In this document: piece after piece, positions 14,971-25,124 of the stretch
Position numbering within the stretch: position 1 is the stretch's first letter
Layout: each line of letters begins with the position of its first letter
Assembly: GCF_001421355.1 (NCBI RefSeq)
Contig: NZ_LMKC01000005.1
Location: forward strand, 432,918-496,917
Origin: Sphingomonas sp. Leaf9
GTDB lineage: Bacteria > Pseudomonadota > Alphaproteobacteria > Sphingomonadales > Sphingomonadaceae
Length of the DNA stretch: 64,000 nt
Direction: 5' to 3'
Position numbers and translations under genes: made by a program
Notes under the pieces: generated by a model
Database searches by the model: none
Told to the model about the DNA's origin: nothing
What the model saw: only the letters and a program-made list of their open reading frames with translations

Positions 14971-17247
14971 ATGCCCGTCTCGGCCACCGCCTCCGCCCGC
15001 GAAATCCTCACCAACCTTCACGACGTGATGGCGTCGCGAAGTCCGGCGCAGGCCAAGCTGAACTCCGTCGTCCGCATCATCGCCGAAGCGCTCGATAGCG
15101 AAGTCTGCTCGATCTATCTGCTGCGCGAGGGGCTACTCGAACTCTTCGCCACCGTTGGCCTGGCGCAGGAGGCGGTACACGTCACCAAATTCGCCCCGAA
15201 CGAGGGGCTGGTCGGCACGATCGTCGCCAATATCGAAACGCTGAACCTCGCCGAAGCCGCGACCCATCCCGACTTCGCCTATCGGCCGGAAACGGGCGAG
15301 GACAAATATCACAGCTTCGCCGGGGTCCCCATCATCCGCCGCGAACGCGCGGTGGGCGTGCTGACCGTGCAGCATGCCGAACCGCGCCGCTATGCCGATG
15401 TCGAGATAGAGGCATTGCAGACCGTCGCGATGGTGCTGTCCGAACTGATCGCCAATGCCGACCTGATCGACGCGACCGGCGGTGCCTCGATCCGGCCGCA
15501 GGCGACCGGCGCGGTGCGCGTGCCGGGCTTCAAGCTGGTCGAGGGGATGGGCGCGGGCGTCGCCGTCTTCCACCAGCCGCGCATCGTCATCGAACACACC
15601 GTGGCCGAGGATGTCGAGGCGGAGCGCCACCGCGTCTATGCCGCGTTCGACAAGATGCGCGACCAGATCGAACGCATGTCGAACCAGGCCGAATTCGGCG
15701 TCGGTGGCGAACATGACGAGGTTTTGGCGACCTACAAGATGTTCGCGTACGATGAGGGCTGGGCGCGCCGCATCAACGAGGCGATCGACAGCGGCCTGAC
15801 CGCCGAGGCCGCGATCGAACGCGTGCAGCAGCGTACCCGGATGCGGATGCGTGAGATCAAGGACCCGTTGCTCGCCGACCGGATGCACGACCTGGAGGAC
15901 CTGTCCAACCGGTTGCTACGCATCGTCTCGGGGCAGCTCGGCACCGCCGCGCAGATGGGGCTTCGGCAGGACACGATCCTGCTCGCGCGCAACCTGGGGC
16001 CGGCCGAACTGCTCGAATATGACCGCCGCCGCCTGAAAGGGGTGGTGCTGGAGGAAGGGTCGCTGACCGCCCATGTCGTCATCGTCGCCCGCGCGATGGG
16101 CGTCCCGGTGCTGGGCCGCGTCCGCGACATCCGTCGCCTGATCGCCGAGGGCGACCGGCTGCTGCTCAATTCGGTCGAGGACCTGCTGGTCATCCGCCCG
16201 ACCCCGGCGATGGAGGAGGCGTTCGAATCGAAGCTGGCGCTGACGCAGAAGCGCCGCGCCGCCTTCGCCGCGATGAAGGGCGAGCCGCCGGTGACCAAGG
16301 ACGGCCACCGCATCACGATGATGGTCAATGCGGGGCTGCGCGACGACGCCGCCGCGCTCGACCTGACCGGCGCCGATGGCATCGGCCTGTTCCGCACCGA
16401 ATTCCAGTTCCTCGTGTCGGCCACCCTGCCGCAGCGCGAACGCCAGCAGCGCCTGTACCGCGACGTGCTGGACGTGGCCGGCGACCGCCCGGTGGTGTTC
16501 CGCACCGTCGACATCGGCGGCGACAAGGCGCTGCCCTATCTCGACCATGCCGAAGGGCAGACGGAGGAAAACCCGGCCATGGGCTGGCGCGCCCTCCGCC
16601 TGGCCCTTGGCCGCGAAGGGCTGATGAAGGCACAGGCCCGCGCCCTGATCGAAGCCGCCGACGGCCGCACCCTCAACGTCATGTTCCCCATGGTCTCCGA
16701 ACCCTGGGAATTCGAAGAAGCGCGCGCGCTCTTCGAAGCGCAGCGCGAATGGCTGCGCGGGCGGGGCAAGCCGCTGCCGACCGACATCCGCTATGGCGCG
16801 ATGCTGGAGGTTCCGGCGCTGGCCGACGTGCTGGATTTCCTGTGGCCGCAACTCGATTTCCTATCGATCGGCACCAACGACCTGACCCAGTTCCTCTTCG
16901 CCGCCGACCGCGCCGATCCGCGCCTCGCGATGCGTTACGACTGGCTCAGCCCCGCGATCCTGCGTTTCCTGCGCCGCGTGACGAAGGCCGCGCACGAGGC
17001 GGGCAAGCCCGTCGCCGTCTGCGGCGAGATGGGCGGGCGCCCGCTGGAGGCGATGGCGCTGATCGCACTCGGCATCGACCGGCTGTCGATCACCCCGGCG
17101 GCGGTCGGCCCGGTCAAGGCAATGATCCGCTCGCTCGACCGGCAGGCGGCAACGGCCGAAATCGACCGCCTGCTGGCCACCCCCAGCCGCACGCTGCGCC
17201 CCGCCCTGGAGGATTGGGCCAAGGCCAACGGCATAGACCTGAGCTGA
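14971..17247 (+). CDS. ptsP: Phosphoenolpyruvate-protein phosphotransferase, EI-Ntr
   Basis: A 758-residue EI-Ntr. An N-terminal GAF domain (about residues 15 to 150, with GLVGTIVANIETLNLAEAATHPDF and GVPIIRRERAVGVLTVQH) is followed by the enzyme I body: the phosphohistidine segment EEGSLTAHVVIVARAMGVPVLG (His about 368) and the PEP-binding barrel with GIGLFRTEFQFL, RTVDIGGDK, LSIGTNDLTQF and CGEMGG. It starts the nitrogen phosphotransfer chain to NPr and EIIA-Ntr, which tunes K+, nitrogen and polymer metabolism. ATG 14971 is preferred over an upstream TTG at 14965. The gene stands alone and is followed by a palindromic repeat. Confidence 0.94.
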   Translation: MPVSATASAREILTNLHDVMASRSPAQAKLNSVVRIIAEALDSEVCSIYLLREGLLELFATVGLAQEAVHVTKFAPNEGLVGTIVANIETLNLAEAATHPDFAYRPETGEDKYHSFAGVPIIRRERAVGVLTVQHAEPRRYADVEIEALQTVAMVLSELIANADLIDATGGASIRPQATGAVRVPGFKLVEGMGAGVAVFHQPRIVIEHTVAEDVEAERHRVYAAFDKMRDQIERMSNQAEFGVGGEHDEVLATYKMFAYDEGWARRINEAIDSGLTAEAAIERVQQRTRMRMREIKDPLLADRMHDLEDLSNRLLRIVSGQLGTAAQMGLRQDTILLARNLGPAELLEYDRRRLKGVVLEEGSLTAHVVIVARAMGVPVLGRVRDIRRLIAEGDRLLLNSVEDLLVIRPTPAMEEAFESKLALTQKRRAAFAAMKGEPPVTKDGHRITMMVNAGLRDDAAALDLTGADGIGLFRTEFQFLVSATLPQRERQQRLYRDVLDVAGDRPVVFRTVDIGGDKALPYLDHAEGQTEENPAMGWRALRLALGREGLMKAQARALIEAADGRTLNVMFPMVSEPWEFEEARALFEAQREWLRGRGKPLPTDIRYGAMLEVPALADVLDFLWPQLDFLSIGTNDLTQFLFAADRADPRLAMRYDWLSPAILRFLRRVTKAAHEAGKPVAVCGEMGGRPLEAMALIALGIDRLSITPAAVGPVKAMIRSLDRQAATAEIDRLLATPSRTLRPALEDWAKANGIDLS

Positions 17248-17248
17248 A

Positions 17249-17387
17249 GATCCTCTCCGGTACGGGGAGGGGGACCATGCGCAGCATGGTGGAGGGGGCT
17301 CTCCCCGCAACGCAACGGAGCCACATGCGGCCATTCCCCTCCACCACCGCTACGCGGCGGTCCCCTCCCCCGTACCGAGAAGGATCG
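17249..17387. repeat. Palindromic repeat, family D copy
   Basis: The outer arms GATCCTCTCCGGTACGGGGA and (complement of) TCCCC...CGTACCGAGAAGGATC enclose an inner GGACCATGCGCAGCATGGT palindrome and a TACGCGGCGG hairpin. It fills most of the gap between ptsP and the RodZ-like gene. A related copy at 58710-58850 shares the ATGCGCAGCAT core. Confidence 0.8.
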
Positions 17388-17503
17388 TCGAACCCTCACC
17401 TCAATTCCTCGCCACTTCCCCGCTGCGGCGTTGACAGCCGCCCTGTGCTGGCCGAAACCGCCGATGTACCGGGGGCGGACGATCAGCGGGTTGGAAGGGT
17501 AGT

Positions 17504-18328
17504 ATGATGGACGGCGACAGCACCACGGGCGCGCCACGCACGGCGGGCATGATGCTGCGTTCGGCACGCGAGGCACAGGGTCTGACCCTGTCGGACGTCG
17601 CGCAGCGCACGCGGATTCCGCTGCGTCACCTGGAGGCGGTCGAGGACGGCAAGTTCCAGGCGCTGCCTTCGATCACCTATGCAATGGGCTTCGGCCGCGC
17701 CTATGCCCGCGCGGTCGGCGTGGACGAGACGGAGGTGGCGCGCGCGCTGCGCAGCGAACTCGCCACCAATTACCAGCGGCCCGAACCGTTGCAGGACCTC
17801 GAACCGATCGACATGCGCCGCGGCCCCTCGCCCGGCGTCGTCGTGATCGCTGCCGCGATCGCGATCGTACTGCTGCTGGGCGTCGGCCTGTATTTCGGCA
17901 CCTCGCTATTCCGCAACGACGAACCGGTGACCGCGCCCGCCGCGACCGTCGCCGGTGACCTCGGCATGTTGCCGCCCACCCCCACCCCGGCGAACGGCAA
18001 TACCGCGCCCGTCGCCCCGCCGGTCCCGGCGGGCGGGGGTCAGGTGACGCTGACCGCGACCGGCACCACCTGGGTCCGCATCTTCGACGACACCGGCACG
18101 CTGGTGAACAAGGAGATGAAGTCGGGCGATCGCTACGACGTCCCGATGACCGCCAAGAACCCGCAGATCCGCACCGGCCGTCCCGACCTGCTGACCGTCA
18201 CGGTCAACGGATCGAACGTGCCGCCGCTCGGCACCGCCGAACGCCCGATCACCGTGGGCGTCAGCGCGGAAGCACTTCGCAACCGCGGCTCGGCCAGCAC
18301 CACGCCCACGCCGTCGCCCGCCGGTTAA
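17504..18328 (+). CDS. rodZ: RodZ-like helix-turn-helix membrane protein
   Basis: A 274-residue bitopic protein. Residues 16 to 85 form the RodZ-type helix-turn-helix (LRSAREAQGLTLSDVAQRTRIPLRHLEAVEDG, then YAMGFGRAYARAVGVDETEV). One transmembrane helix lies near residues 111 to 131 (VVVIAAAIAIVLLLGVGLYF). A Pro/Ala linker and a periplasmic DUF4115-like beta domain (VTLTATGTTWVRIFDDTGTLVNKEMKSGD) follow. RodZ couples MreB to the cell-wall machinery. Two ATG codons in tandem open the frame after GGAAGGG. The cpoB gene follows by 65 bases and also concerns the envelope. Confidence 0.87.
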   Translation: MMDGDSTTGAPRTAGMMLRSAREAQGLTLSDVAQRTRIPLRHLEAVEDGKFQALPSITYAMGFGRAYARAVGVDETEVARALRSELATNYQRPEPLQDLEPIDMRRGPSPGVVVIAAAIAIVLLLGVGLYFGTSLFRNDEPVTAPAATVAGDLGMLPPTPTPANGNTAPVAPPVPAGGGQVTLTATGTTWVRIFDDTGTLVNKEMKSGDRYDVPMTAKNPQIRTGRPDLLTVTVNGSNVPPLGTAERPITVGVSAEALRNRGSASTTPTPSPAG

Positions 18329-18393
18329 GCGTGGCGACAGCTCGCCTGTCTAGGGTCGCGCGGCCCGTCCAACCTGCTCCGGGGGGAGTTTTC

Positions 18394-19374
18394 ATGCGCC
18401 ATTTCAAAGCCCTGCCGCTTCTCGCCCTGCTCGCTGCCTGGCCGGCCACGGCGCAGACCACCAGCCAGATCGAACCCCGCGTCAACAAGCTGGAGCGCGA
18501 GATGCGCGCCGTGCAGCGGAAAGTGTTTCCCGGCGGCACCCCCAACCAGGTCGAGCCGCAGATCACCGCGCCGACCCAGCCCGTCGACATTCCCGGCAGC
18601 CCGTCGAGCGGCCCGCTCGCCACGCTGACCTCGCGCGTCGACGCGCTCGAATCGCAGCAGCAATCGCTGACCGGCCAGCTCGAACAGGCACAATACAAGC
18701 TGCGCCAGCTCGAATCAGCGTTCGAGGCGTACAAGACCGCGACCGATGCCAAGCTGAAGACGCTCGAATCGACCGGTGCCGCCCCGATCGCTCCGGCGAC
18801 CCCCGGCGCGGTCGCGGCCTCCGGCGACACCTCGACCGACACGCCGCCGACGCGCGGCTCCGGCAACGGCGGCGGGACGCTGGGCGGTGGCACGGTGCGT
18901 CCGCCCGCCGTCACCGCGCCTGCTACTGCCGACCCGGCCCGCGCCGCCCGCATCAACGCGATCGAAAAGCCGTCGTCCGGCGACGCGGCGGAGGACGGCT
19001 ATCTCTACGGCTTCCGCCTGTGGAGCGCGAAACTCTATCCCGAGGCCATCGCCGCATTGCGCCCGGTCGTCGCCAAATACCCCAAGCACCGCCGCGCCAG
19101 CTATGCCCAGAACCTGATCGGCCGCTCCTATCTCGACGACGGCAAGCCCAGCCTGGCGAGCCGTGAATTCTACGACAATTACAAGAACATGCCCGACGGC
19201 GAACGCGCCGCCGACAGCCTGTTCTATCTGGCCGATGCGCTGACCAAGCTGAAGAAGACCAAGGAAGCCTGCGACGTCTATGGCGAGCTGAGCGACGTCT
19301 ATGGCGAGAAGCTGTCGGCGGCGATGAAGGCGGACGTGGCGAAGGGACGGACGGCGAACAAGTGCGCGGCGTGA
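18394..19374 (+). CDS. cpoB: Tol-Pal system periplasmic protein CpoB (YbgF)
   Basis: A 326-residue secreted protein with signal peptide MRHFKALPLLALLAAWPATA. A coiled-coil region (INKLERE-type, residues 30 to 45 and 80 to 120, LTSRVDALESQQQSLTGQLEQAQYKLRQLESAFEAYK) precedes a Gly/Pro linker. The C-terminal TPR part (DGYLYGFRLWSAKLYPEAIAALRPVVAKYPKHRRASYAQNLIGRSYLDDGKPSLASREFYDNY) is characteristic of YbgF. CpoB coordinates peptidoglycan synthesis with outer membrane constriction. The start follows GGGGGGAG. Here it is not next to tolQRAB/pal; its neighbour is the RodZ-like gene. Confidence 0.85.
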   Translation: MRHFKALPLLALLAAWPATAQTTSQIEPRVNKLEREMRAVQRKVFPGGTPNQVEPQITAPTQPVDIPGSPSSGPLATLTSRVDALESQQQSLTGQLEQAQYKLRQLESAFEAYKTATDAKLKTLESTGAAPIAPATPGAVAASGDTSTDTPPTRGSGNGGGTLGGGTVRPPAVTAPATADPARAARINAIEKPSSGDAAEDGYLYGFRLWSAKLYPEAIAALRPVVAKYPKHRRASYAQNLIGRSYLDDGKPSLASREFYDNYKNMPDGERAADSLFYLADALTKLKKTKEACDVYGELSDVYGEKLSAAMKADVAKGRTANKCAA

Positions 19375-19393
19375 GGGGGACGTTACCTCCCCT

Positions 19394-19504
19394 CCGTTCG
19401 TGCTGAGTAAGGGCTGAGCGTAGTCGAAGACCTGTATCGAAGCACTTTTGGCGGTCCTTCGATACGCTGCTTCGACAAGCTCGGCAGCTACTCAGGACGA
19501 ACGG
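19394..19504. repeat. 111-bp palindromic repeat, family A copy 2
   Basis: CCGTTCGTGCTGAGTAAGGG at the left end and CTACTCAGGACGAACGG at the right, with the internal CCTTCGATACGCTGCTTCG arm. Orientation as copy 1 at 5476-5585. Lies between cpoB and tilS. Confidence 0.85.
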
Positions 19505-19543
19505 GTTCAGAATTTCCCCCGCCCCACCCGTTCGGTTCGAGCA

Positions 19544-19629
19544 GCTTCGAGCTTGTCGAGAAGCGTCTGTCGAGAACCCGGAGTTTGGGGCAACCCCTTC
19601 TCGACTTCGGTTCTCGACAGGCTCGAAGC
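19544..19629. repeat. Palindromic repeat, family F
   Basis: The left arm GCTTCGAGCTTGTCGAGAA (19544-19562) pairs with TTCTCGACAGGCTCGAAGC (19611-19629) with one mismatch, and the middle carries GGGGCAACCCC and TTCTCGACTTCGGTTCTCG. A half copy lies at 6959-6992. Together with the family A copy it fills the 286-base gap before tilS. Confidence 0.8.
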
Positions 19630-19660
19630 AATTTGGGAAGGTCGAAGGGAAGCCGAGCCC

Positions 19661-20818
19661 ATGCCGCCATCCGACTCCGCCGCCCCGAACGTACCAAACG
19701 CCATGCTCCCCCTAGAAGCCACCATCCGCTTCACCCGCGACGTAAAGGCGCTCGCCGTCGCCCCGACACCCGACCGCCCGCTGGCGATCGCCGTCTCCGG
19801 CGGCCCCGACTCGATGGCGCTCCTCGCGCTCGCCGCCACCGCCTTCCCCGGCAGCGTCATTGCCGCCACCGTCGACCACCGCCTGCGCGCTACCTCCGCG
19901 GACGAAGCGGCGATGGTCGCCGACTGGTGCAACGCCCATGCCGTCCCCCACGCGACGTTGCGGCCCGAAAAGCCCCCCGCAGGCGCCAGCATCCAGGCCC
20001 AGGCCCGCCAAGCCCGCTACGCCCTGCTCGCCGACTGGGCGCTCGCCGCCGACGCGAGCGCGCTCGCCACCGCGCATCATGCCGACGATCAGGCCGAAAC
20101 CTTCCTGATGCGCGCCGCCCGCGCCTCCGGCCCGGCAGGTCTCGCCGGCATCCGCCCGCGCTGGGAGTTTTTTGCCGATCGATGGGCAGTCGCGACATCC
20201 TTGGAGGAACCGTCCCCCCGCGCAGGCGGGGGTCCAGAGCAACAGGACGCGGCCTTAGCGACAGGAGACCCTGGGTCCCCGCCTGCGCGGGGGCACGGTG
20301 CCCGCATGGGGCAAGGTCTCCCCATCATTCGCCCGCTCCTCACCTGGCGCCGCGCCGACCTTCGCACCTTCGCTGCCGACCTCCCGTTCGTCGACGACCC
20401 GTCGAACACCGACCCGCGCCACGACCGCACTCATGCCCGTGCGCTGCTCGCCAGCGGTCAGATCGACCCGCTCGCCCTCGCCGCTGCCGCAGCGCATTGC
20501 CGCGAGGTCGACGCCGCGCTGTCCGAGACGATCGACTGGCTGTGGCGCACCCGCAGCCTGCCCGCCGACACTGGCGAACATCGCCTCGACCCGACCGACC
20601 TGCCGCGCGAACTGCGCCGCCGCCTCGCCCGCCGCGCAATCGGCCAGGTCCGCCGCGACAACGGCGTCACCGAGGGAAAATGGTCCGACGCCGCCAATAT
20701 CGAATCGCTGCTCGACACGCTCGAGTCGGGCAAAAAGGCCACGCAAGCCGGCGTCATGGCATCGGCAAGCGCCGGAATCTGGCGCTTTCGCCCCGCTCCA
20801 CCGCGTCGATCAGACTGA
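19661..20818 (+). CDS. tilS: tRNA(Ile) lysidine synthetase with an in-frame repeat insertion
   Basis: A 385-residue TilS, which converts C34 of tRNA-Ile(CAU) to lysidine and so changes its codon and amino acid identity; normally essential. The PP-loop SGGPDS is at residues 46 to 51, followed by ATVDHRLR and ATAHHADDQAETFLMR. Between GIRPRW and IIRPLLTWRRADLR, where homologues have a short loop, about 50 extra residues occur. They are translated from a palindromic intergenic repeat (20211-20298) and its flanks, rich in Pro, Gly, Ala and Arg. The frame stays open across it. The start ATG 19661 is the first plausible one after the upstream repeats; ATG 19703 is an alternative. Confidence 0.9.
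   Translation: MPPSDSAAPNVPNAMLPLEATIRFTRDVKALAVAPTPDRPLAIAVSGGPDSMALLALAATAFPGSVIAATVDHRLRATSADEAAMVADWCNAHAVPHATLRPEKPPAGASIQAQARQARYALLADWALAADASALATAHHADDQAETFLMRAARASGPAGLAGIRPRWEFFADRWAVATSLEEPSPRAGGGPEQQDAALATGDPGSPPARGHGARMGQGLPIIRPLLTWRRADLRTFAADLPFVDDPSNTDPRHDRTHARALLASGQIDPLALAAAAAHCREVDAALSETIDWLWRTRSLPADTGEHRLDPTDLPRELRRRLARRAIGQVRRDNGVTEGKWSDAANIESLLDTLESGKKATQAGVMASASAGIWRFRPAPPRRSD
20211..20298. repeat. Family B palindromic repeat inside tilS
   Basis: The left arm CCCCCCGCGCAGGCGGGGGT followed by CCAGAG and the right arm CTGGGTCCCCGCCTGCGCGG are complementary over most of their length. The same arms occur in noncoding DNA at 6778-6855 and 27186-27285. Here the element is translated as about 29 residues of TilS (near residues 184 to 213). 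Confidence 0.88.
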
Positions 20819-20887
20819 TCGACGTTGTTCCATTGCCATTAACCTCGCCAAGCCTATCTTGGGTGGACTGAGAGGTAGCACGTCCGC

Positions 20888-22849
<1,962 letters not shown>

Positions 22850-22856
22850 CCCGGTT

Positions 22857-22889
22857 CCTGGTGGTGGGGCAGGTCGCTCCACCACCGGG
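22857..22889 (+). terminator. Hairpin after ftsH
   Basis: CCTGGTGGTGG pairs with CCACCACCGGG across the loop GGCAGGTCGCT, with one G-U pair, starting 8 bases after the ftsH stop. Only two T residues follow closely, so it is a weak intrinsic terminator or an mRNA 3' stabiliser. Confidence 0.6.
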
Positions 22890-22915
22890 CTTCACGCCGT
22901 GCGCGAAACGCGTGC

Positions 22916-22939
22916 GAGTGTGAACTTAGTGAACTTTGG
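22916..22939. other. Tandem GTGAACTT motif, copy 1
   Basis: Reads GAGTGTGAACTTAGTGAACT then TTGG: two direct GTGAACTT units 10 bases apart. A near-identical pair stands in the opposite orientation at 38931-38954. It lies about 100 bases upstream of the ester hydrolase gene and could be a regulator site for it. Confidence 0.55.
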
Positions 22940-23040
22940 GCCGATATTGCTGTCGGTCATATTGACTTCCCCGACGCTCCGCCGAACGATGTGACATCAT
23001 CGCATCGCTGTCCGGCGATCGGTCAGGAGTCATTGCCCCC

Positions 23041-24969
23041 ATGCGTTTTCGTCCGCTGCTGCTCGCCTGTACCCTTGCCTTCGGCGCCTCGACCCTTGCC
23101 GCGCAGACCGCGCAACCCGGCCCCGACATTTGGCCGACCAAGGGCGACATCCCGGCGAACTTCGTGCCCCCGACCGACAAATACGACTATGTGAAGCGCG
23201 AAGTGATGATCCCGATGCGCGACGGGGTGAAGCTGCACACGGTCATCATGATCCCGAAGGGCGCGACCAACGCCCCGATCCTGCTGACCCGCACCCCCTA
23301 TAACGCCTCGGGTCGCGTAGCCCGTGCCGACAGCACCAGCTATGTCGCCGCCCTGCCGCAGGGCGACGAGGTTTTCACCCGCGCCGGCTATATCCGCGTG
23401 TTCCAGGACATTCGCGGGAAATATGGGTCGGAGGGCGATTATGTCGTCACCCGTCCGGTGCGCGGGCCGCTGAACCCGACCAACACCGATCATGTCACCG
23501 ATGCCTATGACACGATCGACTGGCTGGTGAAGAAGGCGAACCTGCCCGAAAGCAACGGCCGCGTGGGCATGCTCGGGTCGTCGTACGAAGGCTTCACCGT
23601 CGTCATGGCGCTGCTGAACCCGCACCCCGCGCTGAAGGTCGCCGCGCCCGAAAGCCCGATGATCGACGGCTGGATGGGCGACGACTGGTTCCACTACGGC
23701 GCGTTCCGCCTGGCGAATATTGGCTGGATCGGTAGCCAGACCGGCTACAAAGGCCCCGGCGCCTCGCCGCCCTCGACCACCTATGACGATTACGACCAGT
23801 TCCGGAACGTGGGTTCCGCGAACGACTGGGCAAAGGCATCGGGCTACGCCCAACTCCCCTTCTGGCAGCGCTTCGTCGCGCATCCATCCTACGATGCCTA
23901 TTGGCAGGGGCAGGCGCTCGACAAGCTGCTCGCCGCCAATCCCTCCAACGTGCCGACCATGTGGGAACAGGGGCTGTGGGATCAGGAAGACATGTACGGC
24001 GCGATCACCGCATGGGAAGCGCTGAAGGCGAAGGGCAAGGGCGGCAACAACTTCCTCGTCATGGGACCGTGGCGGCACAGCGGCGCGAACTATGACGGGT
24101 CGTCGCTCGGCGACATCAAGTTCAACGGCGACACCGCGCTGCAATGGCGCGAGAATTATCTGTTCCCGTTCTTCGACCAGTATCTGCGCGATGGCCGCCC
24201 GGCCTTCACCCCGCCGCAGGCGCTGATCTACAACACCGGCGAGAACCACTGGGACGAACTGGCCCAGTGGCCGCTGGCGTGTGAGAAGGGCTGCACCGCC
24301 CCGCTCAAGCCCATCTATCTCGGTGCCGACGGCGACCTCGGCTTCACTGCCGCCAAGGCCGGTGGCGACAGCTATGTCTCCGACCCGGCCAAGCCGGTCC
24401 CGCACCTCTCGCGCCCAGTCAATTTCGACGATGGCCGGTGGAAGGCATGGCTGGTCAGCGACCAGCGCCATGTCGACGGCCGCACCGATGTCATGACCTA
24501 CCAGACCCCGGTCCTGACCCAGCCGGTCAAGGTATCGGGCGCGCCGATGGCCGACATCTTTGCCAAGACGACCGGCACCGATGGCGATTTCGTGGTGAAG
24601 GTGATCGACGTCTATCCCGACGTGGTGCCCGGCCAGCCGGCGATGGGCGGATACCAGTTGCCGATCAGCCTCGACATCTTCCGCGGGCGCTATCGCGACG
24701 ACTTCGCCAAGCCCTCGGCGATCCCGGCCAACAAGACGCAGCGCTATCGCTTCCGCCTGCCGACGGTGAACCACGTGTTCCAGCCGGGTCACCGGATCAT
24801 GGTGCAGGTCCAGTCGTCGCTGTTCCCGCTCTATGACCGCAACCCGCAAACCTATGTCCCGAACATCTTCACAGCGCCCAAGGATGCGTATCGCAAGGCG
24901 ACGGTGACGATCGAACGCGGTGGGTCCAGCCCCAGCGCGGTATGGCTGCCTGTGGTGGAGGCGAAGTAG
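23041..24969 (+). CDS. Secreted alpha-amino-acid ester hydrolase (CocE/NonD family)
   Basis: A 642-residue serine hydrolase with signal peptide MRFRPLLLACTLAFGASTLAA. The alpha/beta-hydrolase core has the nucleophile motif GSSYEG (Ser about 181), followed by HPALKVAAPESPMIDGWMGDDWFHYGAFR and, in the cap region, WDQEDMYGAITAWEAL. These blocks match the alpha-amino-acid ester hydrolases of Xanthomonas and Acetobacter, whose acidic cluster (here D in GDDW and ED in QEDM) binds the substrate amino group. A C-terminal jelly-roll (from about residue 450) ends the protein. Such enzymes hydrolyse amino-acid and dipeptide esters and act on beta-lactam side chains. It is monocistronic, between repeats. 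Confidence 0.9.
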   Translation: MRFRPLLLACTLAFGASTLAAQTAQPGPDIWPTKGDIPANFVPPTDKYDYVKREVMIPMRDGVKLHTVIMIPKGATNAPILLTRTPYNASGRVARADSTSYVAALPQGDEVFTRAGYIRVFQDIRGKYGSEGDYVVTRPVRGPLNPTNTDHVTDAYDTIDWLVKKANLPESNGRVGMLGSSYEGFTVVMALLNPHPALKVAAPESPMIDGWMGDDWFHYGAFRLANIGWIGSQTGYKGPGASPPSTTYDDYDQFRNVGSANDWAKASGYAQLPFWQRFVAHPSYDAYWQGQALDKLLAANPSNVPTMWEQGLWDQEDMYGAITAWEALKAKGKGGNNFLVMGPWRHSGANYDGSSLGDIKFNGDTALQWRENYLFPFFDQYLRDGRPAFTPPQALIYNTGENHWDELAQWPLACEKGCTAPLKPIYLGADGDLGFTAAKAGGDSYVSDPAKPVPHLSRPVNFDDGRWKAWLVSDQRHVDGRTDVMTYQTPVLTQPVKVSGAPMADIFAKTTGTDGDFVVKVIDVYPDVVPGQPAMGGYQLPISLDIFRGRYRDDFAKPSAIPANKTQRYRFRLPTVNHVFQPGHRIMVQVQSSLFPLYDRNPQTYVPNIFTAPKDAYRKATVTIERGGSSPSAVWLPVVEAK

Positions 24970-24988
24970 GCCGGGGTGACAAGTCACA

Positions 24989-25105
24989 CCGTTCGTCCTG
25001 CGTAGCCATTGAGCGAAGTCGAAAGGGCGTATCGAAGGACCGCTTGCGGCCAGATGCTTCGATACGGGTCTTCGACTTCGCTCAGCCCCTACTCAGCACG
25101 AACGG
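24989..25105. repeat. 117-bp palindromic repeat, family A copy 3
   Basis: CCGTTCGTCCTGCGTAG at the left and CTACTCAGCACGAACGG at the right. The internal arms TTGAGCGAAGTCGAAAG and CTTCGACTTCGCTCAG make this copy more nearly palindromic than the other two. It separates the convergent ester hydrolase and tyrA genes. Confidence 0.85.
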
Positions 25106-25124
25106 TTTACCAAAAGCCGGCAAA

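Noticed and set aside
17249..17387. Possible CRISPR or tandem-repeat array in the repeat-rich gaps
   Set aside because: The repeats are inverted, not regularly spaced direct repeats, and have no unique spacers.
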